Assembly: GCA_023375785.1 (NCBI GenBank)
Contig: SZWC01003899.1
Coordinates: 8,954 to 72,953, forward strand
DNA length: 64,000 nt
Source of the DNA: Penium margaritaceum
Lineage: Eukaryota; Streptophyta; Zygnematophyceae; Desmidiales; Peniaceae
Direction of reading: 5' to 3'
Shown: one piece after another, positions 13,048 to 23,739 of the stretch
Layout of the letters: each line of letters starts with the position of its first letter
Numbering within the stretch: the first letter of the stretch is position 1
Position numbers and translations under genes: made by a program
Notes under the pieces: model-generated
Told to the model about the DNA's origin: nothing
Seen by the model: only the letters and a program-made list of their open reading frames with translations
Database searches by the model: none

Positions 13048-13354
13048 AGTTGATAACTAGTGTTCCCAACCCATGGTTTCCCCCACTGACCATTTGTGAC
13101 TCGTGTTATGAGTTTTCAACGTTGACCACACACTGTGAAATCCGTTTGGTCATGGTTAGTGAAATTTGCATACCTTGGTTGGTCTTTGTGCATTGTAGCC
13201 ACACTGTGCCACTACATATTGAAGCTATTTGTAGTTGCTAGTTGATAACTAGTGTTCCCAACCCATGGTTTCCCCCACTGACCATTTGTGACTCGTGTTA
13301 TGAGTTTTCAACGTTGACCACACACTGTGAAATCCGTTTGGTCATGGTTAGTGA
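13048..13354 (+). repeat. Local duplication with chimeric F/D monomer
   Basis: The D-type stretch from gttgataactag to ggttagtga is present at about 13048-13162 and again at about 13240-13354, identical by eye. Between them lies an F-type front (gaaatttgcataccttgg, also found near 13545) joined to a D-type rear. This points to a recent exchange or gene-conversion event between neighbouring monomers. Confidence 0.75.
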
Positions 13355-15164
13355 CATATGCCTACTTTGGTTTGTCCCCGTACATGGTTACCACGCCGTG
13401 TCCCTACGTATCGAAGGTCTTTATGCTTTCTAGTTGATAGCTAGTTTTCCCAAACCGTTGTTAGCCCCTCTAAACATCTGTGACTCGTGTTGTGCGTTGT
13501 CAACATTGACCACATGAAGTGAAATTCTTTGGTCATGGTTAGTGAAATTTGCATACCTTGGTTGGTCATTGTGCATTGTAGCCACACTGTGCCACTACAT
13601 ATTGAAGGTATTTGTAGTTGCTAGTTGATAACTAGTATTTAGAAACCATTATCATCTATCCTGACCATTTGTGACTCGTGTTATGAGTTGTCAAAGTTTA
13701 CCACACTTAGTGACAATATTTGGTCATGTTCATTAGTAGGCATGTGCCTACTTTGGTCGGTCATTGTGCATGGCAGAAACACCGTGCTACTACTGATTGA
13801 AGGTCGTTGTACTTGCTAGTTGAGAACTGATATTCCCGGACCATTGTTTTCCCCTCTGACCGTTTGTGACGCGTGTTATGGTCGGTGAACGTTGACCACC
13901 CATATTGAATTTTTTTGGTCATGGTCTGTGACATATGCCTAGTTTGGTTGTTTGGTGTGTATAGTAGCCACACCGTGCCACTACGTATTGAAGTTATTTG
14001 TCCTTTCTAGTCCATGCATAGGGTTCCCAAACCATTGTCTCTCCCTCTGACCACTTGTGACTCGTGTTATGAGTTGTCAATATTGACCACAAATAGTGGA
14101 CTTCTTGCGTCATAGTCAGTGACGTATTCAACCATTGGTTGGTCACTGTGCACGCTAGCAACACCGTGCCACTACTTGTTGAAGCTCTTCATACTTGCTA
14201 GTTTATAACTAGTGTTCCCAACCCATTGTTTCCCCCTCTCACCATTTGTGACTCGTGTGATGAGTTTTCAACGTTGACCACACACTGTGAAATTCGTTGG
14301 TCATGGTTAGTGACATATGCCTAGTTTGGTTTGGTACTGTACGTGGTTACGACACTGTGTCACTACGTAATAAAGGTATTTGTGCTTTCTAGTTAATAGT
14401 TAGTGTTCCTAAACCATTTTCACCCTGCCTCTGACTATCAGTGACTCATGTTGTGAGTTGTCAACGCTGACTACATGAAGTGAAATTCGTTGGTCATGGT
14501 CAGTGACATATGCATACTTTGGTTGGTCACTGTGCATGGTAGTCGCGCTGTGCCACTACATATTGAAGGTATTTGTACTTGCTATTGGATAACTAGTATT
14601 CACAAACCATTATCTTCCACCCTGACCATTTGTGACTCGTGTTATGAGTTGTCAAAGTTTACCACACTTAATGACAGTATTTGGTCATGATCAGTGACAT
14701 ATGCCTACTTTGGTTGGTTATCGTGCATGATATCCATACCGTGCCACAACGTATCAAAGCCCCTTGTACTTGCTAGTTGATACCTGGTGTTCCCAAACCA
14801 TTGTCTCACCCTCTGACCATTTGTGACTCCTATTATGAGTTGTCAACGTTGACCACACATAGCGCATTTCTTTGGTAAAAGGCAGTACATATGCCTACTT
14901 TGGTCGGTCATTCTGCATGGTAGCCACACCGTGCCACTACTGACTGAAGATCATTGTACTTACTAGTTGGGATCTAGTATTCTCAAACCATTGTTTCCCC
15001 CTCTGACAATTCGTGACCCATATTTTGGGTTGTCAACTTTGACCATTCACGGTAAATGTTTTTGGTAATGGTAAGTGGCCCACGCCTAATCTGGTTGGTC
15101 ATTGTGCATGGTAGCCACACCGTTCCACTACTTGTTGAAAGTCTTTGTACTTGCTAGTCAATAC

Positions 15165-15699
15165 ATAGCAATAGGTTTCTCCCTTTGACACCAGGTAAAT
15201 TTTTGTTGATTTGTTACGCGTAGGTGCCTTCACTGGAATACTCCCTCCCACCCCATTAGAGGGATGTTCCGTGGACGACCTGGAGGACAGATTTGCGACT
15301 GCATTATGACACCCCCCCCCCCTGCAACCCCACGGCTTAGGCTCGATGGTAGAGTTGAGGTATCACAACACGGCCGCCCCTCCCCAGGTCGCGAGCCTAT
15401 TCTATATTGCGCGTAGGAGAACTCAAATCCAGGACCTACCGCTCCAGAATCTAACTCTATAAGCACTAAGCCAACTCACATGGTGTTCATATGATGCCAA
15501 ATGACATTATAAGGGTTCCTATGGGTAAAGGGCAGAAGATAAGGGGGTGTAAGATTAGGGGGTAGTATTCAAAAGTATGAATGATAACAAAGTTAGATTA
15601 ATCATAAAGAAAAGACTCAGACGCAATTTCAAATATTGCAACTTCGAGCTTGAATAACCTCTCAACCATTGCTCCGATTGACCAGCCGTAGGAAGGAAA
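15165..15699 (-). repeat. Amplified tRNA-like (SINE-like) insert, copy 4 (last)
   Basis: A 535-bp copy with the same junctions, followed by G and H monomers as usual. Box B complement lies around 15419-15430 and is the most changed; box A complement is at 15463-15473. No further copy occurs in the remaining 48 kb, so the insert-bearing higher-order unit is confined to the left quarter of the window. Confidence 0.7.
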
Positions 15700-18427
15700 G
15701 TTGACTACATACAGTGAAACTCGTTTTATGATATTCAGTGACACAAGCATACTTTGGTTGGTCATTGTGCATGGTAGCCACACCGTGCCACCACTTTTCG
15801 AAGGTCTTTGTACTTGCTAGTCGATACCAAGTATTCCCAAATAATTGTCTCCCTCTGCCCATTTTTGAATTGTATTATGAGTTGCGAACATTGACCACAC
15901 GCAGCAAACGTCTTTGGTCATGAGCAGTAATGTATGCCTACTTGGATAGGTCATTGTGTACGGTAGCCACATCGTGCCAATACAAACAAAACATATTTGT
16001 ACTTGCTAGAAGATACATAGTGTTTTGAAACCATGTTTTCCCCCTCTGACCATTTGTGACTCATGTTATGGGTTGTGAACGTTGATCACCCATATTGAAA
16101 TTCTTTGGTCATGGTTAGTGACATATGCCTAGTTTGGTTTGTCACTGTACATGGTTACCATGCCGTGGTACTACGTATTGAATGTCTTTGTGCTTTGTAG
16201 TTGATAGCCAGTGTTCCCAAACCATTGTTACCCCCCTCTGACTATCAGTGACTCGTGTTGTGAGTTGTCAACGCTGACCACATGAAGTGAAATTTGTTGG
16301 TCATGGTTAGTGACATATGCATACTTTGGTTGGTCACTGTGTATGGTAACCACGGTGTGCCAAAACATGTTGAAGGTATTTGTACTTGCTAGTCGATAAC
16401 TAGTATTCACAAACCATTATCTTCCACCCTGACCATTTGTGACTCGTGTTATGAGTTGTCAAAGTTTACCACACTTAGTGAAATTATTTGGTCATGGTCA
16501 GTGACATACTTTGGTTGGTCATCGTGCATGGTATCCACACGGTGCCACAGCTTATTGATGGTCCTTGTGCTTGCTAGTTGATACCTGGTGTTCCCTAACC
16601 ATTGTCTCCCCATCTGACCATTTGTGACACCTCTTATGAGTTGTCAACGCTGACCACACACAGTGGATTTCTTTGGTCAAAGGTAGTACATATGCCTATT
16701 TTGGTCGGTCAATGTGCATGGTAGCCACACTGTACTTATACTGATTGAAGGTCGCTGTACTTGCTAGTTGAGAACTGATATTCACAGACCATTGTTTCCC
16801 CCTCTGACCGTTTGTGACTCGTGTTATGGTTGGTGAATGTTGACCACCCATATTGAAATTCTTTCATCATGGTCGGTGACATATGCCTAGTTTGGTTGTT
16901 TGGTTTGCATACGTGCCACTACGTATTGAAGTTCTTTGTCCATTCTAGTCGCCACATAGGGTTCCCAAACCATTGTCTCTCCCTCTGACCATTTGTGACT
17001 CGTGTTATGAGTTGTCAATGTTGACCACACATAGTGGAATTCTTCGGTCATAGTCAGTGACGTGTGCATCGTTTGGTTGGTCACTGTGCATACTAGCCAC
17101 AACGTGCCACTAGTTATTGAAAATCGTTCTACTTGCTAGTTGATAACTAGTGTTCCCAACCCATGGTTTCCCCCAATTAACCATGTGTAACTCGTGTTAT
17201 GAGTTTTCAATGTTGACCACACACTGTGAAATCCGTTTGGTCATGGTTTGTGACATATCCCTACTTTGGTTTGTCACTGTACATGGTTACCACGCCGTGT
17301 CATTACGTAACGAAGGTCTTCGTGCTTTCTTGTTCACAGCTAGTGTTCCCAAACCATTGATAGCCCCCTCTGACTATCTGTGATTCGTCTTGTGAGTTGT
17401 CAACATTGACCACATGAAGTGAACTTCTTCGGTCATGGTCATTGACATATGCATACTTTGGCTGTTCACTGTGCATTGTAGCCACACAGTACCACTGCAT
17501 ATTGAAGGTATTTGTACTTGCTAGTCGATAACTAGTATTTAGAAACCATTATCTTCCACTCCGAGCATTTGTGACTCGTGTTATGAGTTGTCAAAGTTTA
17601 CCACACATGGTGACATTCTTTGGTCATGGTCATTGACATATGGTTGGTCATCGTGCATAGTATCCACACTGTGCCACAACGTACTCAAGGTCATTGTGCT
17701 TGCTAGTTGATACCTGATGTTCCCAAACAATTGTTTCCCCCTCTGGCTATTTGTGACTCGTATTATAAGTTGCCAACGTTGACCGTACACAGCGGATTTC
17801 TTTGGTCAAAGGCAGTACATATGCCTACTTTGGCCGGTCATTGTGCATGGCAGCCACACCGTGCTACTACTGAGTGAAGGTCGTTGTACTTGCTAGTTGA
17901 GAACTGATATTCCCGGACCATTGTTTCCCCCTCTGACTGTTTGTGACTCGTGTTATGGTTGGTGAACGTTGACCACCCATATTGAAATTATTTGGTCATG
18001 GTCAGTGACATATGCCTAGTTTGGTTGTTTGGTGTGCATAGTAGCCACACCGTGCCACTACGTATTGAAGTTATTTGTCCTTTCTAGTCCATGCATAGGG
18101 TTCCCAAACCATTGTCTCTCCCTCTGACCATTCGTGACTCGTGTTATGAGTTGTCAATGTTGACCACACACAGTGGACTTCTTCTGTCATAGTCAGTGAC
18201 GTATTCATCCTTATGTTGGTCACTGTGCACACTAGCCACACCGTGCCACTACTTGTTGAAGTTCTTCGTACTTGCTAGTTAATAACTAGTGTTCCCAACC
18301 CATTGTTTCTCCCTCTGACCATTTGTGACTCGTGTGATGAGTTTTCAACGTTGACCACACACTGTGAAATTCGTTGATTATGGTTAGTGACATATGCCTA
18401 ATTTGGTTTGTCACTGTACGTGGTTAC
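15700..18427 (+). repeat. 191-bp satellite array, segment 5
   Basis: About 14 monomers: G, H, E, F, A, B, C, D, E, F, A' (near 17660, lacking about 10 bp before the anchor), B, C, D and the start of an E monomer, into which the copia element at 18428 is inserted. The E monomer continues after 21400. One C monomer near 16905 has a short deletion at its anchor. No gene is seen. Confidence 0.92.
18423..18427. repeat. Target-site duplication GTTAC, left copy
   Basis: GTTAC here is repeated at 21401-21405, directly after the element. Other E monomers have a single gtggttaccacg at this place, so the empty site is known from the array itself. Five base pairs is the usual Ty1/copia duplication length. 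Confidence 0.85.
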
Positions 18428-18582
18428 TGTTGAATGTTTTTGCCCCTTGGTCAAGTATTGTACGACGGATCAGGAAATTCTCTGCCCCTTGTGGAGGTAT
18501 GACCCCTGGATTTGTTGTAGGGTGACTCAACTATGCTCTGTCTCGTGTGAGATATGACCTGTGAGTACACCATGTATGTGAG

Positions 18583-18638
18583 TGGTTAACTTGGCCATTT
18601 TGTTGATTTGGCCAAGTGAGAGGTCATGAGTTCGATCC
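18583..18638 (+). promoter_or_regulatory. tRNA-like box A/box B pair inside the LTR
   Basis: TGGTTAACTTGG (18583-18594) fits the box A consensus, and GAGTTCGATCC (18628-18638) fits box B, with starts 45 bases apart. A TTTT run, a possible polymerase III terminator, follows at about 18653. The T stem pairs poorly, so it is not an intact tRNA. It may be a SINE relic nested in the LTR or LTR sequence that looks like one. Confidence 0.5.
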
Positions 18639-18838
18639 TGGCTCCATGCACATTTTGGTTGTTTTGGAAGCTTCCAATAAAGAAAGTCCGTTGCTCTTGG
18701 GAAGCAACACGGCTGATCAGTCACCTTGGCACAAGGATGCTTATGTGTCAAGCCCAGAGCGCAAGTCTCTTGGTGATGTTGCAGGGTCAAGCCAGTTCTC
18801 AGGAATGTGCTTTTGAGTTTTAGGACTGGACAGCAAGC

Positions 18839-18846
18839 TATAAAAG
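18839..18846 (+). promoter_or_regulatory. TATA box of the LTR promoter
   Basis: TATAAAAG lies about 230 bases before the LTR end, where a U3 promoter is expected. Transcription would begin about 30 bases downstream. No start site can be read directly. Confidence 0.6.
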
Positions 18847-19079
18847 GACTTGTCTTGCATGCTGATCAATTAACCCTTGCTTGATGCTCTCTTGCGCGTT
18901 GACGACTTGAGCTCTTCTTGAGATGTAATGCTAAGGCGTTAGTACTCTTGAAGATGAAGTGTATGCCTGATTAAGTTTCGGGTGCACATGTCAACAAAGG
19001 AAGAAGGCCTAAAAACCTTTGTGAGCTTTTCGGTTTCACGGCTTCTCTGCCAGAGGTGGTTAGCTCAGTAGCTAACAAA

Positions 19080-19094
19080 GGGTTATGGGCCCAC
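19080..19094 (+). other. Primer-binding site for a half initiator tRNA-Met
   Basis: GGGTTATGGGCCCAC begins two bases after the LTR end and complements the anticodon arm of plant-type initiator tRNA-Met (GTGGGCCCATAACCC), not the tRNA 3' end. Drosophila copia is known to prime from a 5' half of this tRNA. The same site is present in the second copia element of this window (45984-45998). Confidence 0.8.
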
Positions 19095-19395
19095 TCCTCT
19101 GGGTATGGAAGTTTCACGCACGCAACCGCTAAAGTCACAAGCAGTGAGAGCCCCTTTGCTCTCATCCAACTTCTCTGTTTGCAGGTCAACATCAGCAGGA
19201 GGGGAATGCTACACATCTGCACCTTTCTACCTTGGGAGCTGACATCAGCCTACATCAGCCTACATCTGCTTGCAACGGCCAATGTTAACAGGGGAAGCAG
19301 TTTCCTCTTCTCACCAACAACCTACAGCGGCCTCAAACACAGGTTCATCGGCATCAACAACAGGTGCAGCAGCTGAAGCAGTTGTAGTTGTGGGG

Positions 19396-21272
19396 ATGGC
19401 AGGGACAGGGGAACCAGGGAATCATTCGCCCATCCTCAAGTTTGATGGAAAGGGGTTTGCACTCTGGAAGTGGCAGTTTGAGATCATCATGGATGACAGA
19501 GATCTGCTAGGAAATTTTGACGGAAGTATCCGAGCACCAAAGGAGGAGGTTGTTGACCTTGTGGCATGGGTCAAGCTCAACAAGAAGGCTCTCGCCATTC
19601 TTGTGTCCTCCATACAACCCTCATTCCTTTCACATATCAGCGGTTGTACAGTGGCAGCCGCAACATAAGCCAAACTCGGCAAGGTGTTTCATTCCTCCTC
19701 ACTTGCCAACCATCTCTTCATTCTACAAAACCTCATCAGCATGAGGCTTGGTGAAGGGGAGGATGTCTCTGCCTTCATGCAAAAGTTTGAGACGCTCTTG
19801 CAACAAGCCACCGGCATGGGGTGGGACCTGAAATACGACATGCAGGCCATGATCCTTCTGATGACGCTACCGGAAAGTTGGGGCCCCATGATAACAGTGA
19901 TTGGAGGGTGGACTGAAGATCTAGTTTTTTACACCACCGTCTCTGGGTATGTGCGGAATGAAGCCATTCGTCATAGTAGTAGTAAAGTAAACATGGTTGC
20001 CTTTGTCTCACGGAACAGCGGCACCTTCCGCAATACCTCATCCTCTGGGTACAAGGGAAACAACAGCACTAGCAACAGTGGAAGGGGTGCAAAGCACCAA
20101 GGAAAGTGCCACAACTGTGGCAAGGCCGGACACTGGGCTCGAGAGTGCCGTGCACCCAAGAGAGAGGGTGGAGATGGGGATGAATGGCGAGGGGGAAATG
20201 GTGGGAAGGATCCCACAAGCTTGATGGCTGAGTGTGCCTCCAACAAAGGGAGGGCGATACTCAGGCCAGGAGCCTGTGGCCTTGACTCGGGCACAAACAA
20301 GCACACCACTTACGAGAAGAGAGACTTCATCTCTCTTGCTCCGTGTAACAAGAACGTCGGAGGCGCCAACGGCAAGATTGAGACAGCTGAGGGGATTGGT
20401 GACAAGCTGGTCACAGTGGGTTTCAACAGTGGAGTTTCCGACCTCAAGCTTGAGGGGGTGGTCTACTTGCCCTCCTTCACAGCCAACCTGCTCTCCGTCT
20501 CTAAGATAACTGACCATGGCATGACGGTGGTCTTTACAGAGAAGGAAGCGGTGATAGTTCCCACCAAGGACATCAACATCTCCTACTCTGCCAAGAAGGT
20601 TGTCGCACACGTTCCTCACGTTGATGGACTCTACATCTTGCAGACCAAAACGACAACTTCAACGGCTGAATCTTTGGCCGAGAGTGATGACGAGGAGAGC
20701 AGCGATGCAGACTCAGATGAGGAAGGACATTTTGGAGTAGCAGAAGTAGCAGAAGCAGTGGAAGCAGATGATTCGGCAACAAAAATGCAAGCAAATGCAG
20801 CCACCGGGGCTGTTCATCCTAGCCTGTGCACATCCTCTAGGAACCTTTGGTACAGGCGCTTTGGGCACATGGCTCATCGCACATTGGAGCTCATGGGAAA
20901 GCAGGAGCTAGTGCGTGGGATGGAGCTAGGTGATGAGGTGGAGGGAGCGGAGATCATGTGTGAGCCATGCCTTCAAGGCAAGGCGAAAAGAAACCCTTCA
21001 AGCGCAATGGAACGCGTGCTCTTACACCTCTTGATCTTGTCCACTATGACGTATGTGGTCCCTTTCGCATACCATCAAATGGAGGCAGTAGATGTTTCCT
21101 CACATGCATCAACGACGACAGCCGTAAAGTCTGGATATACTTTCTCAAAAAGAAAAGTGAGGTGAAGGAGAATCTACAAGCCTTTGTCGCTATGGTTGAG
21201 CGACAGAGTGGAAAGAAGGTGAAGGCATTCAGGACGGACAATGGGGGAGAATACGAAGCTTGCAGGGAGTGG
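19396..21272 (+). pseudogene. gag-protease-integrase coding remnant of the broken copia element
   Basis: The gag region probably starts at 19396, where the peptide MAGTGEPGNHSPILKFDGKG aligns with the gag start of the second copia element. A CCHC knuckle (CHNCGKAGHWAREC) lies at 20107-20148 and would bind element RNA. The protease motif LDSGT is at about 20281, followed by the GAG-pre-integrase region with LWYRRFGHM near 20848 and CEPC at 20959-20970. The integrase core includes HYDVCGP near 21043 and TDNGGEY near 21235. These are standard copia parts in standard order. The region is broken and not expected to make working proteins. Confidence 0.88.
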
Positions 21273-21400
21273 TGAAGTGTATGCCTGATTAAGTTTGGGG
21301 TGCATGACACATGTCAACAAAGGAAGAAGGCCTAAAAACCTTTGTGAGCCTTTTGGTTTCGCGGCTTCTCTGCTAGAGGTGGTTAGCTCCGTAGCCAACT
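21273..21400 (+). repeat. 3' LTR remnant of the broken copia element
   Basis: About 128 bp match the end of the 5' LTR (18955-19077) with a few substitutions and one small length difference. The remnant is followed directly by the GTTAC duplication and the rest of the interrupted E monomer, which fixes the right edge of the element. Confidence 0.88.
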
Positions 21401-23739
21401 GTTACCACGCCGTTTCACTACGTATTGAAGGTATTTATGCTTTCTAGTTGATAGTTAGTATTCCCAAGCCATTGTTGCCCCCCTCTGACTATCAGTGACT
21501 CGTGTTGTGAGTTGTCAACGCTGACACAATGAAGTGAAATTCGTTGGTCATGGTCAGTGACATATGCATAATTTGGTTGGTCACTGTGCATAATAGCCAC
21601 GCGGTGCCACTACATATTAAAGGTATTTGTACTTGCTAGTGGATAACTAGTATTCACAAATCATTATCTTCCACCCTGACCATTTGTGACTCGTGGGATG
21701 AGTTGTCAATGTTTACCACACTTAGTGACATTATTTGGTCATGGTCAGTGACATATGCATACATTGGTTGGTCACTGTGCATTGTAGCCACACTGTGCTA
21801 CTACATATTCAAGGTATTTGTACTTGCTAGTCGATAACTAGCATTCACAAACGATTATCTTCCACCCTGGCCATTTGTGACTTGTGTTGAGTTGTCAAAG
21901 TTTACCACACTTAATGACAGTATTTGGTCATGATCAGTGACATATGCCTACTTTGGTTGGTTATCGTGCATGGTATCCACACCGCGCCACAACGTATTGA
22001 AGCGCCTTGTGCTTGCTATTTAATACTTGGTGTTCCCAAACCACTGTTTCCCCCTCTGACCATTCGTGTCTCGTATTATGAGTTGTCAACGTTGACCACA
22101 CACAGCGGATTTCTTTGGTCAAAGGCAGTACATATGCCTACTTTGGTCAGTCATTGTGCATGGTAGCCACACCGTGCTACTACTGACTGAAGGTCGTTGT
22201 ACTTGCTAGTTGAGAACTGGTATTCCCATAGCATTGTTTCCTTCCCTGACCGTTTGTGACTCATGTTATGGTTGGTCAACGTTGACCACCCATATTGAAA
22301 TTCTCTAGTCATGGTCAGTGACACATGCCTAGTTTGGTTGTTTGGTGTGCATATTGGCCAGACATTGCCACTACGTATTGAAGTTATTTGTCCTTTCTAG
22401 TCAATACATAGGGTTCCAAAACCATTGTCTCTCCCTCTGACCATTTGTGACTGGTGTTATCAGTTGTCAATGTTGACCACACATGGTGGACTTCTTTGGT
22501 CATACTCAGTGACGTATGCATCCTTTGGTTGGTCACTGTGCACGCCAACCACACCGTGCAACTACTTGTTGAAAAGCTTTCTACTTGCTAGTTGATAAGT
22601 AGTGTTCCCAACCCATGGTTTCCCCCACTGACCATTTGTGACTCGTGTTATGAGTTTTCAACGTTGACTTTACACTGTGAAATCCGTTTGGTCATGGTTA
22701 GTGACCTATGCCTACTTTGGTTTGTCCCTGTACATGGTTACCACGTCGTGTCACTACGTATCGAAGGTCTTTGTGCTTTCTAGTTGATAGCTAGTGTTCC
22801 AAAACCGTTGTTAGCCCATCTGAATATCTGTGACTTGTGTTGTGAGTTGTCAACAGGACCACATGAAGTGAAATTATTTCGTCATGGTCAGTGACAGATG
22901 CATACTTTGGTTGGTCATTGTGCATTGTAGCCACACTCTGCCACTACATATTGAAGGTATTTGTACTTGCTAGTCCATAACTAGGATCTAGAACAATTTT
23001 CTTCCACCCTGACCATTTGTGACTCGTGTTATGAGTTGTCAAAGTTTACCACACTTAGTGACATTATTTGGTCATGGTCATTGACACGTGCCTACTTTGG
23101 TTGGTCATCGTGCATGGTATCCACACCGTGCCACAACGTATTGAAGCTCCTTGTGCTTGCTATTTGATACTTGGTGTGCCCAAACCATTGTTTCCCCCTC
23201 TGACCATTTGTGACTCGTATTATGAGTTGTCAACGTTGACCACACACAGCGGATTTCTTTGGTCAAAGGCAGTACATATGGCTACTTTGGTCGGTCATTG
23301 TGCATGGTAGCCACACCGTGCTACTACTGGCTGAAAGTCGTTGTACTTGCTAGTTGAAAACTGATATTCCCATAGCATTGTTTCCTCCTCTGACCGTTTG
23401 CGACTCGTGTTATGGTTGGTCAATGTTGACCGTGCATATTGAAATTCTCTGGTCATGATCAGTGACATATGCCTAATTTGGTTGTTTGGTGTGCATATTA
23501 GCCACACCCTGCAACTTTGTATTAAAGTCCTTTGCCCTTTCTAGTCGATACATAGGGTTCCCACACCATTGTCTCTCCCTCTGACCATTTGTGACTCGTG
23601 TTATGAGTTGTCAATGTTGACCACACATAGTGGACTTCTTCGGTCATAGTCAGTGACGTATGCATCCTTTGGTTGGTCACTTTGTATGCTAGCCATACCG
23701 TGCTACTGCTTGTTGAAGGTATTTGAACTTGCTCGTTGA

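Larger units (their letters stand above)
10445..15164 (+). repeat. 191-bp satellite array, segment 4
   Basis: About 25 monomers, starting G-H-E-F-A and then cycling B-C-D-E-F-A. A local rearrangement lies at 13048-13354, where a stretch of about 115 bp of a D monomer occurs twice, 192 bp apart, with an F/D chimeric monomer between. The segment ends in a B-like and an I monomer before insert copy 4. No gene is seen. Confidence 0.92.
18428..19077 (+). repeat. 5' LTR of the broken copia element
   Basis: A 650-bp LTR beginning TGTTGAATG and ending GCTAACA, directly before the primer-binding site. It contains a strong TATA box (18839-18846) and, unusually, a tRNA-like box A/box B pair (18583-18638). 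Its last 120 bases or so recur at the element's 3' end, which confirms the LTR assignment. Confidence 0.88.
18428..21400 (+). mobile_element. Ty1/copia LTR retrotransposon, broken and shortened
   Basis: This 2973-bp element starts with TGTTG, is flanked by a 5-bp GTTAC duplication and interrupts an E-type satellite monomer. Parts recognised in order are a 5' LTR (18428-19077), an initiator-tRNA-Met-type primer site (19080-19094), a gag region with a CCHC zinc knuckle, a protease motif, the GAG-pre-integrase zinc-binding region and part of the integrase core, then a short remnant of the 3' LTR. Reverse transcriptase and RNase H are not seen. It is broken, with several breaks. The 3' LTR remnant differs from the matching 5' LTR at about 8 of about 122 positions by eye, suggesting it is older than the copia element at 45252, though the sample is small. 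Its gag and primer site resemble those of that element, so the two are probably related lineages. Confidence 0.92.

Noticed and set aside
285-18427. Many open frames of 60-110 codons on both strands of the satellite, some with repeated peptides such as ITSVPNPWFPPLTICDSC
   Set aside because: They recur at 191-bp or higher-order spacing in both orientations, follow monomer type, and have no known domain. They are translations of repeat DNA.
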